Shown here one piece after another: positions 13,331 to 25,333 of a stretch of DNA of 64,000 bases. A model generated the notes under the pieces. That model was given only the letters and a program-made list of their open reading frames with translations, searched no databases and had not been told where the DNA came from. The stretch lies in assembly GCA_028554755.1 (NCBI GenBank), contig JAPTOF010000021.1:2560501-2624500 (forward strand), read 5' to 3'. How positions within the stretch are numbered: position 1 is the first letter of the stretch; every line of letters begins with the position of its first letter. This stretch comes from Cordia subcordata (lineage: Eukaryota; Streptophyta; Magnoliopsida; Boraginales; Cordiaceae). A program made the translations under genes and the position numbers.

Positions 13331-13711
13331 TGTTTTTTGTTGAAAATATTTTACTTATTTATTTTGTTTTCCATACCTGTTAAACAATAATAATATACCA
13401 ATCCATTCATTCATACCAATCCATCCATTCAACCACTACAACTCATAAATATAATATGTTCTCGTACATTCCACCAATATACCAAATTAAAATCATACAA
13501 TGTAACTGATACTAGATCTACACCCAACCAACCATACATTTCACTAAATCATTAAGTCATTAACATGGTACCAAATTCCAAATTCACCATAACATAGTTA
13601 AATAGTTTTCCAAAATAAAAATATCACATAGTTATATAGTTCACCAAAACCAAAACTAATATAAATATAATGATCCAAACTAATTGTCAAATAGAGTGAA
13701 AAGAGACACAG

Positions 13712-15377
13712 CTAGCTATCTGTAGATGCACGAGTAGTAGGCATTGGAGGTAGGTTGATGCCAAGCCTAGTAAGTCTCTCATCGACATAAGAGGAGATCA
13801 ATTGTGGGATAGAGCCTTTCAATTCATTAAGTTCTGCTGTAGTTGAGTTGAGCTTCTCTTCAGTTGAATGTAGCTTTTTCTTGGTTAATTCGAGCTCAGC
13901 CCTTAATGCCGAATCATCACCATAGTTGCCATGAATAGAGCTTGATGAGGTAGATCCTGCAATGAGATAGATCCATGAAGCATCTCAGTCGTTATATATG
14001 ATATAAAAAAATGGACACCAAAAGAATTGATTACTAAGCCATATGAGGTACCTATGCCAAGTACTTTATCAACATCACATGCACCAAGGCCATATATACG
14101 ACCTTTAACGGGTTGGCTGGTAGCTTGTGTCCAACAATCCCCATCCCATACACTCTCAGCTGAGACCTTTGTGCCATATTTCTCCTCTACAAGTGACTTA
14201 TAAGTTTCATATGCCTTCTTTGACCGCTCATTGACGAAATTTCCATCCTTATTCTTGTGTGTCTCCAAGTACAGCTCTATCTCAGAGACCGGACGCTTCT
14301 TCGCCTTCGCCTGTACATATTATTTTAAAAATAATAACATAATAAAATTGCATAAAAGTAATTTGATTTATTTAAAACTTTAAACATACTAACCAGCCTC
14401 ACTTTATGCCTAACAAATGGAGCTGAAACAGTATGCTTTAAGACACTACCATCAATCTCTGTCATTTGATTTTTCCTATTCTGCTCCGACCTTTTTAGCT
14501 TATCACCATTGCAATAATATTTATCCACTAGTTTCTCCCACACATCCGGATCAAAATCACCTGGATTATGAGCCTTCATGTCAAACACATTGTCAGATTT
14601 GGCGAGCTTCAAAGACTTCATCTTCGCCACATGCAAGATTTGTCTAAATCTAGGTTTAATGGTAGACTCCCATGCAGCTCTTACTCGGGGTTTTTCAGAC
14701 TCCGGGTTCCCTCACCTTTTCTGAAATATTTTGTTAAAAAATTAACTTAACTTATGGAGTATAAACATGTGTTGACATTTGTTTCAACATATAAGCTAAC
14801 AAATTAATTACCCAGAACTTTTCAAACAGTTCATCCTTTACACGATCCGGAACATCCTTTTTCCAACTAGTCCATGGCTCCTTCCATTGTGCCTTCAAGT
14901 CACGTACAGCTACACTTACAACTCCAGTCGTTATAAATCTGCACCAAAACATTATTTAAGAATTAACATTCTTATATAAGCATTTGTACAATACACATAC
15001 ACATAATTTATACTTAAAATGAACATAACTTACCTTAACCCATTGGTAAGAATCACTGTACCTGTTGGCACCTCATACTCCTCGTCCTCCTGAGGCACCA
15101 CTCCTTTATCTAATGAAATATCAGCCAATCTCTCACCTTCGTCACTATAAGATGGTGTTGTTGAAGATGGAGCTGGAGATAGAGATAGCGATGGCTGAAC
15201 TGAAGCTGAGGATGATAAGGGTGCAACTGAAGGTGATGGGTCCGATGACGGCAAGTGGGTGTTCAGAGGAGCAACTTGGTGTTTGGAGTGACCTCCTCGG
15301 CCAACACGACCGCCTCTACGGGATCCAGGACCACCTCCACGGGATCCACAACCACCTGTAGTAGATGTCATAACCAT
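13712..15377 (-). pseudogene. CACTA accessory protein, Transposase_24 (Ptta/En/Spm), frameshifted
   Basis: Read on the minus strand, the gene starts with a glycine/arginine-rich segment (RRGGRVGRGGHSKH, near 15,300), then a serine/proline linker, an exon at 14,820-14,940 containing LKAQWKEPWTSWKKDVPD, one at 14,410-14,700 with NPGDFDPDVWEKLVDKYYC, one at 14,050-14,310 with KAYETYKSLVEEKYG and ESVWDGDCW, and a final exon ending at 13712 whose heptad-like ELELTKKKLHSTEEKL segment suggests a coiled coil. This order matches plant Transposase_24 proteins next to TNP2 in CACTA elements. Near 14,690 the frame shifts by one base within a run of C residues, which would break the product. The stop at 13712 and the start near 15377 are my choices. 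Confidence 0.75.
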
Positions 15378-15871
15378 CCTGTAATACGTAAAACAAGTCA
15401 AGATATTAAAGTGTAATATGTAATAATCCATGTCCAAATATATGTCAAAGTAGTAAATCAGATTATCACAATAGCTAATACATGTCCAAATAAAATCGTT
15501 TGGTTGTTAATACAAGTGGATCTCTCATCACTTACAGGTAGGCCTCTTATCTTGTTATATAGTATAATAAATTGATGTAATGAAAACATAGATAAATGTT
15601 TAAGAAGTTCACAACAAAGATAAACTTCAAGAATTCCTTGGAAGACAATCTGAACACATGACACAAGTAAAGTGAATGAAGTCAAGTAATATATGAACAC
15701 TTATATATTAATATGAATGAGGATAAGGTGAGTTACCATTTGGCCAACAATGAAACCAGAAAGTAAACCACATTATAGTATAATCCCAGAAGAAAGAAAG
15801 AATTTAAGAACTTCTGACAGTAAGATTCTCTAACTTTTAAACTTATCATCTTTGCCACATAAACAACGAGC

Positions 15872-18800
15872 CTAATTTTCATCTTCATCTTCGTCTTCAT
15901 CCATCTCTAGGTTGTCCTCATCTCTGTCTGAATCATAGTCTTCCTCTTCTTTTGACAAATCTTCATCTTCTTCGTCATCTTCATTAGTTTGTCTTACATA
16001 AGCAACCTCCCTTTCAGGCACTTCATCTAGATATCTATTCTGATCAAGTAATACATCTTCTTGATCCAACTCCATATCATCATACACACGATTTGGACTT
16101 TGAACATCTTCTTCTTGAAGGGCATCCCCATCATTGTTCGTAATGACATTATCATTACTTATGTTTCCACCTTCAAATTTGAAGATCTTGCTTCTAGCTT
16201 TGCATACTGCATGCCACATACGTCTTTCAACTCTACTGCCCGGCAAAGATGTATAATACACTTGTTGAGCTTGGGATGCTAGAATGAAAGGATCATTGGT
16301 TGTAAGACGTTGACGGGTATTTATCTCTACTAAACCAATACGTTCATGCTTTCTCATACCCAAACTTGTATACGTATCAAACCAAGAGCAGTTAAATAGC
16401 ACTAATTTATTACCACCAAAAAATTCCAATTCAAGAACTTCTTGCAATATTCCATAGTAATCATCACCATCAAATCCAACACAACTACCTAAGACACACA
16501 CGCCACTATTCATTGTGACCTTATGTCGACCATAATTCTCGGTATGAAATTTAAACCCATTGGTGTAGTAACCCTTGTAAGGTTGAACGAGTTTATCTGG
16601 GCCAATAGCTAATCTCCAAATATTTTCTTCAACATTATTATCTTCATTTGTCACCTATTGTAAACAAAGCAGCTTAGTCAATTTTGATACCTTTTAGTGT
16701 GTATCACATACTTTTTCTTATGAACGACACAAAACTTACATATTGCTTGAACCATTTTGGAAAATGTTGATCCTCAGATTATGATTCTGTATATCATCCC
16801 AATTTGGATGTTCAGTCTCTGTATTTTGTATAAACATCCTACATAATCATATTTGAAGATGTTATCTTTCTTTGTAAAGATGCATGTGTAAATCTCAATT
16901 ATTACAAGTAAAACAAGCTTACTCTAAAAAGGGAGCAACTTCATCACAATTCAGCACGATATATCTATATGCTGCCTCGTACTCTTGTGGTGACAACTTT
17001 CTCATTGCACCACCCAACTTGTCTCCTTGGTGTTTAAAGATTGACAAAATTCCGTCGATGTTCACTTGTTCACCTCTTAGATTTCGTGGGACTCTATTCA
17101 ATCTTGTAGGCACGTTTTCCTTAAAGTAGTGTGCACAAAAAGTAGCTGTTTCCTCAATAATATATGCTACAACAATTGAAGCCTCAACTTGAGCCTTATT
17201 TGTAACCTTTTTCTTGTAACTATGTAAAAGCCTGAAATGTTTCGGATAATTTTTATAATTAAAAGCGGGAACTAGCTTTCATTGAAAAAGATTATGTCAT
17301 GAATTTACCTTTCAAATGGAAACATCCATCGATATTGTACAGGACCTCCTACCTTAGCTTCATATGGCAAATGAATAGGCAAATGCTCCACATAATTGAA
17401 GAAAGGCGGCGGGAAAACCTTCTCAAGTTTACACAATAAAACTGGTATATCTGCCTCAAGCTTTTCGAGATTGTTCACATCTAATTCTGTGCGACATAGA
17501 TCTCTAAAGAAATTGCTCAACTCTGCGAGGGCCTCCCAAACCATTGCTGGCAACATGTCACGAAAAGCAATTGGAATCAATCTTTGCATAAAGACATGGC
17601 AATCATGGCTTTTCAAGCCATAAAATTTGCATTCTTTTTCATTCACACATCGACCTATGTTTGACACGTATCCATCAGGGAAACGTAGTTGTTTTACCCA
17701 CGCATAAACCTCGAGCTTTTGCTCCTTTGTCAAGCAAAATGAAGCCCTTGGCTTTAAGATTTTCCCGCGGGGAAGAGACTGCAAATGCAAACCACGTCGA
17801 TTGCAATGCACCTCTATGTCCTTACGGGCAGCCGCTATGTCCTTGGTTTTACCAGGTATATCAACCACAGTGTAAAAAATGTTCTCAAATACATTTTTCT
17901 CTATATGCATAACATCTAAGTTATGGGGTAGTAAATGTGTTTCCCAATATGGAAGTTCCCAAAATATGCTTCGTTTTGTCCAGTTGTGATGATGCCCGTA
18001 TCCCGGTATTTGATCATTCCTCATGTGGACTCCAAAAGCAACATTCCCCAAGCTTTCTACTCGAGCTCGTACTTGTGGCCCAGTCAATCTAGGAGGCGGA
18101 GGATCATGTTCAGCCTTGTTTCGCAAAAAGGCATTCATTTGAAATCGAAAACGATAATCCTCTAGCAAGAACTGGCGATGGCAATCAAACCAAGAATTTT
18201 TCCTACTATGGTTTAGAAAGAATGCCTTTGTATGCTCCATACATATAGGACAAGACATTCGTCCATGAGTACTCCATCCTGACACCATACCATATGCAGG
18301 GAAATCATGTATTGTCCACAAAAGTGCTGCCCGCAAGATGAAGTTTTCATTAGTTGATGTATCATAAGCTTGTACTCCTTGAAACCACAATAATTTCAAC
18401 TCATCAACCAATGGTTGCAAGTACACATCAATGCTTTTCCTCGGTCCTCGAGGGCTTGGAATAACCATGTTCAAGAGTATGTATTGTTGTTTCATACACA
18501 GTTCCGGAGGAAGGTTATACACTACTAGCATCACAGGCCAACACGAGTACTGCGTTGTGGTCATACCAAATGGACTAAATCCATCTGTACATAGACCAAG
18601 ACGAAGATTCCGTCTCTCTGAAGCAAAATCTAGATGAGTTCGATCAAAATGCTTCCATGCTTCCCTATGTGACGGATATGTCATATGTCCTTCAAGTGGA
18701 TGGCTAGTTGCGTGCCAAGACATGTATTTCGCTGTATGGCGTGACATGAACAGTCGTTGAAGCCTTGGGATCAGAGGCAAGTAGCGCAACTGTTTATAAG

Positions 18801-19593
18801 GGACTCTCTTTTTAGTGTTTCCATTCGAGTCTTTATATCTTTCATGCCCACACACTTCACATCACGTCAAAAGCTCTTTTTCTTTATAGTAAAGCATGCA
18901 GTGATGTGGACATGCATCATATTTGACGTATCCCATCCCAAGTCTCGAAGATATCTTCTTGCACTCATAGAAATTTTTTGGTAACTTGTTATCACGTGGA
19001 AATGCCTCTTTAACTATAGCCATTGTCCGATTAAAACAATCCTCTGCCAAGTTAAAATCAGATTTCACAATCATCATTTGTGAGACAAATGAAAGAACAG
19101 TGTGGCCATCACAGCCTTCATACAATGGTTCACTAGCATCACCCAATAACTGAAAGAATTTTGCTGCTTCAGGATTTGGGGGTTGTCCATTAATATTAGA
19201 GCTTGGAGGTTCTCTATCATTATCTCCGTGAGGATATGCTTCCTAATCGAAATTGGGGCCAGCAACATCAATTACCATATCCCTGTACCTCGAAACATTG
19301 TTCTGATCATTAGCTGGCAAAGATGACGTTTCTCTAACTTGTTCTTCGAATTGGAAACCCTCACCGTGGCAATCCCACACTGTATAATGACTCATGAAAC
19401 CTTTCTTGTACAGGTGCAACTCGACGACATCTCGAGGATGTCATTTTATATTCCTACATTTTGCACATGGGCATTGTATATGACCATCTCTAGTCACTAC
19501 TTTGTCCCTTTGTGAGTAAGCAAAATCCAAGAATTGTTTAACCCCATTTTCAAATGCAGGATTTATGAGCCCACCAGGTCTATGTCGATACAT
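15872..19593 (-). pseudogene. TNP2-type CACTA transposase with in-frame stops
   Basis: From 19593 down: a transposase-associated N-terminal domain with a CPCAKC zinc motif, the Transposase_21 (tnp2) core (17.7-18.9 kb; phrases CTDGFSPFGMTTTQYSCWP and PICMEHTKAFFLNH), a DUF4218 region (17.0-17.7 kb; HVFMQRLIPIAFRDMLP and HLPIHLPYEAKVGGPVQY), then DUF4216 (about 16.25-16.55 kb; FFGGNKLVLFNCSWFD) and a highly acidic tail ending at 15872. Introns lie near 17.24-17.30, 16.85-16.92 and 16.66-16.74 kb. In-frame stops occur at 19441-19443 (TGA), 19243-19245 (TAG) and 18862-18864 (TGA), and a likely one-base shift near 16.78 kb. The remaining coding sequence is well preserved, so the inactivation looks recent. 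Confidence 0.9.
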
Positions 19594-19649
19594 CCATGAC
19601 CTTTAGCTATTCATGAGGTCTATAAAATAAAAACACATTGATTTTGACT

Positions 19650-20269
19650 TAGAAAACTAGTAGAGGAGGTAAATCACAAAAAATAATACTATCAAAGTCA
19701 TGACTTGGCAAAAGAATATCAACACTAATAGGCAAACTCTAGCCACTTGTTGTGACTATACGCGAGTTCAAAGTCACAGAATAATAAGTCCCATAACTTA
19801 GTGAAGAAGATAACAAATCAAAAGACTTTTAAGTGGTCATCAAAATCAACAGGTAGAAAAAGGAAAGAGAAAATACGGTGAGTGTGGGACAATGGGAGAG
19901 ATTACAAACTTGGGACTAAAATAATATCAATTTCATATAAGAGATAATGCAATTCTTTTTTTTCCCCTGAAATAAGCCATCAAATTTTTGGCATATTATC
20001 ACCAAGAACTAAATCAGATTAAAATAACGCAATCCTTATTGATCAAACTGAGGCTTATTTAGTATCAGACACATAGGTAGCAGAGTTCTAGTAATTAAAT
20101 AGGACAAAATGTACTATTCTTTTTTTGTCTTCGGTAAAAAATCAAAACTTACTTGACTTTAGCACAAAGAATTAGTCTCTCTTTTCTTTTGCACTCTGCA
20201 GCTTTCTCTTCCTGGAAACAAATTCCTATACATAATAAGAAGAAGAAATAACTGAACAAGTTTTAAAAA

Positions 20270-20321
<52 letters not shown>

Positions 20322-21697
20322 GAAGAAGAAGAAGAAGAAGAAGAAGCTAGCTAGCGAATTGCATGATGGAAATGGTATACTTTTCTGCTGGAACTTTCGG
20401 TTGAGCCTAGGTTGTTGTATCGTGGAAGCAACAATCGAAAAGTATATCATATGTGAGTAGTTAACTATCAAGAATTTGTTCCATTATGCTTGTCATCATC
20501 ATATATACGAGATTCGCGTGTCCTGTTTCTGTGTGTGCCCCTAGCTTATATATATGTATATACTTACATACATATATATATATATATGTGAAGGCGTTGT
20601 ACTATTGACAATTGGCGCCAGACTGCTATTCCACATATATGATAATTGCTATAAATAAAAACACAAGTGGCGGCTAGCAGAGTAGTGTGTTATAATGCTT
20701 CTAGCAAATTTAGCGTGAGACATAATATGAGAATAATTTACAAATGAGTACAGTAACTTTTAATCGTGCTCAGTATAATTAATGTAGAATTTAAAATAAT
20801 TGAGTTTAAGTTTATTAAAACAATCCCGTATGAGTGGTCATTATTATGTGGTACCCGAAGTATGGTCAAGAAGAAGTGTGTTGCTTTACGAAAATCATAT
20901 ATACAATAACTGAAGGAGCTTTTTGTGACTTAAAAATCAGTTTCTAATGAATAAAAGATTGTGTTGCCTTACAAACTTTTTAACAGGGTGTTCAATCCTA
21001 GATCTGCAATCCTATATACAATAACTGAAGGAGCTTTTGAAGTCCAATTGATGCACTTCGAGAACTTTTCTTTAACTAAACATAAATCGAGTGATACGAA
21101 GCAAAACATTCTAAAGAAAGAACAAAATTTTTAGCCAAATTTATATCCGAAGAATAAATAGACTAAGATGAAAACTTTTCCACCTCTATAAACAATCAAT
21201 ATCAATATTGTGAAGATCACCTTGTCATTCAATCAAACACCTAACCTTCAAAAACCCAGTACCCATCTAGTCCTCTGTGTGTTACATGAGTATAGCTCCA
21301 TTTTGTTACGCGAGTGTCGGTCGGCAAGACACAGAAAATAGATTCATGGATTTTTCTTTTTCAATTGCAAGAAATATTCTGATATATAAAATTTTTGTAA
21401 TTAACTAACTTAAACTATAGCCCCTTTAAATAAAAGTATTATATTGTAAAATTGAAATCCTAATTATATAATAATCCAAAATCCCTAATTGACCAAGTGA
21501 ACACCTACTTTCGCAGTAATAAAGCATCGATAAATAACAGTAATTAACCAAAAGCCTCCAAAAATAAGGTATGAATAATAAAATAACAATTAAAAACTCG
21601 AACCTTCGTAACGCGAAACTCAAGCTTTCTCCATTATCTTTGTTTTTTTGTGTTTTTCTGTTTTGTGTAGACTGCTTTTGTCCAACACGAAAATCAT
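19650..21697. other. CACTA element, 5' region of the transposase gene
   Basis: This internal part lies upstream of the minus-strand transposase. It contains a trinucleotide microsatellite and AT-rich DNA with no recognisable coding sequence. Confidence 0.5.
20270..20346. repeat. (TAA)n-(AAG)n microsatellite
   Basis: About 17 uninterrupted TAA units pass directly into about seven AAG units. The minus-strand translation into poly-leucine and poly-phenylalanine is an artefact of the repeat. Confidence 0.95.
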
Positions 21698-21884
21698 CAT
21701 AACCATCCCCTCTTTAGATTTGATGCTTCAAATGAAAATTGCAGTGCTTGTGGTGACACAACCAATGGTCTCGCCTTTGGTTGTGAGACTTGCAATTCAC
21801 TTGGGAGTATAGATGTGCAACCTTCCCCTAAAAGTATCATTGCTCTCATTGCGATAATTCCTTTCATCCCTTTTGTTTACTTTT
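21698..21884 (+). pseudogene. Captured DC1 (C1-like) zinc-finger fragment inside the CACTA element
   Basis: In frame from 21698 the sequence reads HNHPLFRFDASNENCSACG, then GLAFGCETCN, the HPL...CxxC...CxxC layout of plant DC1 domains. After an apparent frame change it continues as KYHCSHCDNSFHPF, the second half-module. It lies on the plus strand, opposite to the transposase genes, and has no start codon, no full domain set and at least one frame break. DC1 proteins are an abundant plant family of uncertain biochemical role, often linked to stress signalling. The best reading is a piece of host gene picked up by the transposon. Confidence 0.75.
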
Positions 21885-22468
21885 AAACAAAATTATACTT
21901 TTAAGACTACAAAATTTTGTTTAAAAATTCATTAGATTTAGTTCTCCAGATTTATTTTTTTTTCCCAATGTTTACTTTTATAAGAATAAAAAGCTGTTCA
22001 TGTAACTCGTTTTATCATCTTTTAAGGATTAAAAAAATAAAAAAAAAACACACAAAAGTGCTACAGAAAAGTGAAACTAAACTAAATCCTATGAAAAAAT
22101 AAAACGAAAAAAAAATAGACTAGATCTACAAGCACTTGGCTCTCTGCCAAACACACACACATCACACAGAGCTAATCTTTGCAGCAGCTGCTTGTGTTGC
22201 CATTTCAAACCACAAATATATGTATTTACACATATTTTGTATAACACACAAAAAAATGCTACAAAAATTTTCAAAAATTAAAAAAAAATAAAGAATGAGA
22301 AAAATAGAATGAAGGAGGTAAAATTTTTTTTTGTACCTGGAAGAAGAGAATCACTTGGAAGAAGAGAAGCACTTGGAAAAGGGGAAAGTATTTTGAGGAC
22401 AAATACAACTCTAAAACGCAGCCTCTGTTTTTCAGTAGGCTCAAAATGACATTTTTTTAGGATAAAGA

Positions 22469-22608
22469 CGACGTGATTTTCTGCCAAGATTAAAACGACA
22501 TCGTTTCGCCAAGACCAAAACGACGTCGTTTCGCCAAGACCATAACGACGTCGTTTCGCCAAGACCATAACGACGTCGTTTCGACAAGACCAAACGACGT
22601 CGTTTTTG
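22469..22608. repeat. 25-bp minisatellite with an ACGACGTCGT palindrome
   Basis: Units begin at 22496, 22521, 22546, 22571 and 22595, with a partial unit near 22469. Each holds CGACGTCGTTTCGCCAAGAC with little variation, and four of the five full units hold the perfect palindrome AACGACGTCGTT (the 22496 unit reads CGACATCG). It lies between the right subterminal array and the transposase coding region, in the expected promoter or leader side of the minus-strand genes. Each palindrome carries an ACGT core of the kind bound by plant bZIP factors. Confidence 0.9.
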
Positions 22609-22849
22609 CCTAATTATTTCCCGCCCAAAAATTTTTTCCACCTTTTTATTTAGGAGAATATTTAAAACATGAAAATGGTCAAATGAACAACTTAATAGAA
22701 CGTTAGTCTTAATTATATTTTTATTCAAGTTAACTATCTCCATACTCTAAATTATTCATCATTTTGATTTATTATATTCTTTCGGGTAATACTTTATGGT
22801 AATTTAGTATTTATGCCAATTAATTTTTATTTTTTATAATTCTCTCCAA

Positions 22850-23798
22850 ATTTTCGTCTCTATTTCATCTTAAACATTAAAATCTCTTAAATTTTTAATA
22901 ATCTCAAATTTCAATTCCGTCTCAGATCCGTCTCAAATAATTTACTTCTCAAATTTAATAATTTCTATTTACAAAATCCGTCTCTATTCCGTTGCAATAT
23001 TCTCCAACTTTGTAATATATATTCCGTCTCTACTCCGTCTCAATATAAAATAAATAAATTTTAAAAGAAATCCGTCTCTATTCCGTCTCTAATTCATATG
23101 TCTCAGAATAAGTAAAAAGATTTTAAAAATTTCCGTCTCTATTCCGTTGCAAAATATTTTTCAACTCTACAAAAAATAATATTCAATCAAAATTCCGTTC
23201 ATATTCCATCTCAAATATTCCAAAAAATTTATAGAAAATTCCGTCTCTAATCCGTCTCTAAATTTTGAAAGAAATCCGTCTATATTCCGTCTTTAATTCA
23301 TATGTCTCAGAATAAGTAAAAAGATTTTAAAAATATTTGTTTCTATTCCGTTGCAAAATATTTTTTAACCCTATGAAAAATAATACTCAATCAAAATTCT
23401 GTACCAATTCCGTGTCAAATATTCTAAAAAATTTTTAAAAAATCCGTCTCTAATTCGTCTCTAAAATGTTAAAATATTAATATATATTTCGTCTCTAATC
23501 CGTTTCAAAACTGACAAAAGAGAAAAACCATCATAAAAGTCGTCTCAAATCCGTCTCAAAGATTTATGACACACATTTTGTCACAAATTCCGTTGCTAAA
23601 TATTGTCTTTCCACCTTTTGAGACGGATTTTATTACGAAAAAAAATGCGTCACAAATTCCGTCGCAAGTTCTATCTCAAATCCGTCTACAAGTATGACAA
23701 ACTTTTTGTGCAAGAGATCGTTCCAATTCCGTCTCAAGTTGAGACGAAAATTTTCCGTCTCAAACTTTGCGTCTCTAAACTGTCAGTTGCTAGTAGTG
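22850..23798. repeat. Right subterminal repeat array and TIR of the CACTA element
   Basis: About 950 bp densely packed with CCGTCTCTATTCCGT-like units, mostly in one orientation, ends in the 29-bp terminal repeat closing with CTAGTAGTG at 23798. Two long blocks repeat each other (about 23,070-23,215 and 23,260-23,420, sharing TTCATATGTCTCAGAATAAG). Confidence 0.85.
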
Positions 23799-24310
23799 CA
23801 TTAGCATTTAGAGCACATCCACCTTATTCCTTAATTACTCAAAGGATCTTGATGAGATTCATGACGAAAGCTAGCACATTAGATCTTGGATGCTTTACCT
23901 TGCACCAGTTAGTTTTAAAACAAAATCCCATAATTTTTCATTGTATCGAGATTGGGCCTTCCTTATATTGTCTATTCACGTGTTATCCATTTGTGTCTTT
24001 AGGCATTGACTCTCATACACAATTACTAAATTCAAATTATTGTTTCTTATACGACGTTATTGATCGTGCCTCAAAGTTGGCTTTTGAATGTGGCTTCTGA
24101 ATTCATTCCTTCTGTTATACATATATAAAAAAGAAAATACCACGTTATTAATTGCACCTTCAACAATCAATTAATTATGAACCACACATGTAAGTGGTGT
24201 TCGAGTTCATCCACTGTCCCACGCAAAGGGGAGTTATAAGTATATAAATTAGAACTTCTAAAACTTTTATATAAAATCCTGAACTCTTCCACTTGCACTA
24301 ATTAAATTTA
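23799..24310. other. Flank of the CACTA element
   Basis: Begins with the CAT target duplication. No gene is supported; the open plus-strand frame that runs out of the element to about 24,100 is chance. Confidence 0.4.
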
Positions 24311-24978
24311 GGGTTAAATCCACTTAGTAACCTTTTTTTTTTTTTATCTACAATAACACTTATTAACCTTCAGTTTCACTTTAACCGCTTATTAACGTTC
24401 TGTCACTTTACTATTAAACAATTAACAAATAAAATGTTATAATATATTTTTGAGACTAAAATGCCCTTCTCATCCAAGCCCCCCAAACCCACACAAAGAA
24501 ATTCAAAAAACACACACCGAGTGAGCATGTGATAAACTCTTACTGTTTGATTCATCTCATGTAAGAGTCTCCTGCAGCCATAGCCACATAGATTAGAGCA
24601 AGAATCCAACAGCAAGTATAGTTTTTCTTTTTCTAATGCCATTGCAGTCAATATATGATTCTTGTGGCCACCATTGAAACATATGTTATGGTCTTGGACA
24701 AGTTTTTTGGTTAAAACATACTAAATCATGCCTTTTGCTTTGCCTTTTGTTGAAATTTTTGAGACTTTTATTCTTCACAATCACCCAAAACCGAGTTGTA
24801 GAAGGTGTTCTCTCACTCTTCACTCCATCATGGTGGATCAAGAAACAAAACCTAAAGAGATCCAAACTGTTGCCACCAAGTTACTCACCATAAAAATAGC
24901 CAATGCTGGAAAGAAACCTGGTAAGGAAATCTTGACCACCACTGTCACTTCAACTTTAGATGCAACACCAAACAAAGA

Positions 24979-25016
<38 letters not shown>

Positions 25017-25333
25017 AAAAGGTTTTTGTCAATTGTGGAGGGTTCAGTTTGGGTGGGGAAGAAAGAGGAAGGGAAAGAGCGTTGGTTAATGCATGGTGGA
25101 AGGCGAGGTTAGATGAGATTTTTTTTTTTTTTAGTTTTTGTTATTTTTTTAAGATAAATTTGTCTTTTACAAAATTGAATAAGGATAATTTAATAATTGC
25201 ATAATTTTTACTAATTAAAATTTAGTTTTGTTAAGCTTAACCTAAGTCAAGGGTTAATAAGTGGCTAAAAATAAAAATGAAGGATAATAAGCGTCACCAC
25301 TAATAAAGTTTAAGGTTAGTAAGTGGAATTAAC
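24311..25333. mobile_element. Mutator-like element with ~80-bp TIRs
   Basis: The left end (GTTAAATCCACTTAGTAACC, then CACTTATTAACCTTCAG and CCGCTTATTAAC) matches the reverse complement of the right end (GTTAATTCCACTTACTAACC, then GCTTATTATCCTTCATT and CCACTTATTAACC) over about 80 bp. The inside is not AT-only and contains short protein-like frames on both strands, but I recognise no transposase or host domain. A (TC)n tract lies at 24,984-25,014. No clear 9-bp duplication was found, so the class is inferred from TIR length. Confidence 0.5.

Larger units (their letters stand above)
12698..23798 (-). mobile_element. Full-length CACTA (En/Spm) DNA transposon, 11.1 kb
   Basis: The two 29-bp ends are inverted repeats with 26 matches. 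The left begins CACTGCTAG and the right, reverse complemented, begins CACTACTAG; both continue to ACAGTTTAGAGACG. The flanking triplets are CAT on both sides (12695-12697 and 23799-23801), the 3-bp target duplication expected of CACTA elements. Inside are arrays of CCGTCTC-like subterminal repeats and two minus-strand genes, a TNP2-type transposase and a Transposase_24 protein, the usual En/Spm cassette. Both genes carry disabling changes, so this copy should not move alone. It could move if an intact relative supplied proteins, since the termini look functional. A DC1-domain fragment at 21.7 kb is foreign cargo. Confidence 0.95.

Noticed and set aside
17396..18984. Several plus-strand open frames of 68-83 codons
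   Set aside because: They are antisense to the well-conserved transposase and show no domain.
20226..20471. Frame rich in Leu and Phe
   Set aside because: Produced by the (TAA)n-(AAG)n microsatellite.
23603..24100. 165-codon plus-strand frame across the CACTA right end
   Set aside because: It begins in subterminal repeats, crosses the terminus and ends in unrelated flank, with no family resemblance.
24728..25018. 96-codon plus-strand frame in the Mutator-like element
   Set aside because: No domain, and it ends in a TC microsatellite. Possible cargo, but not supported as a gene.
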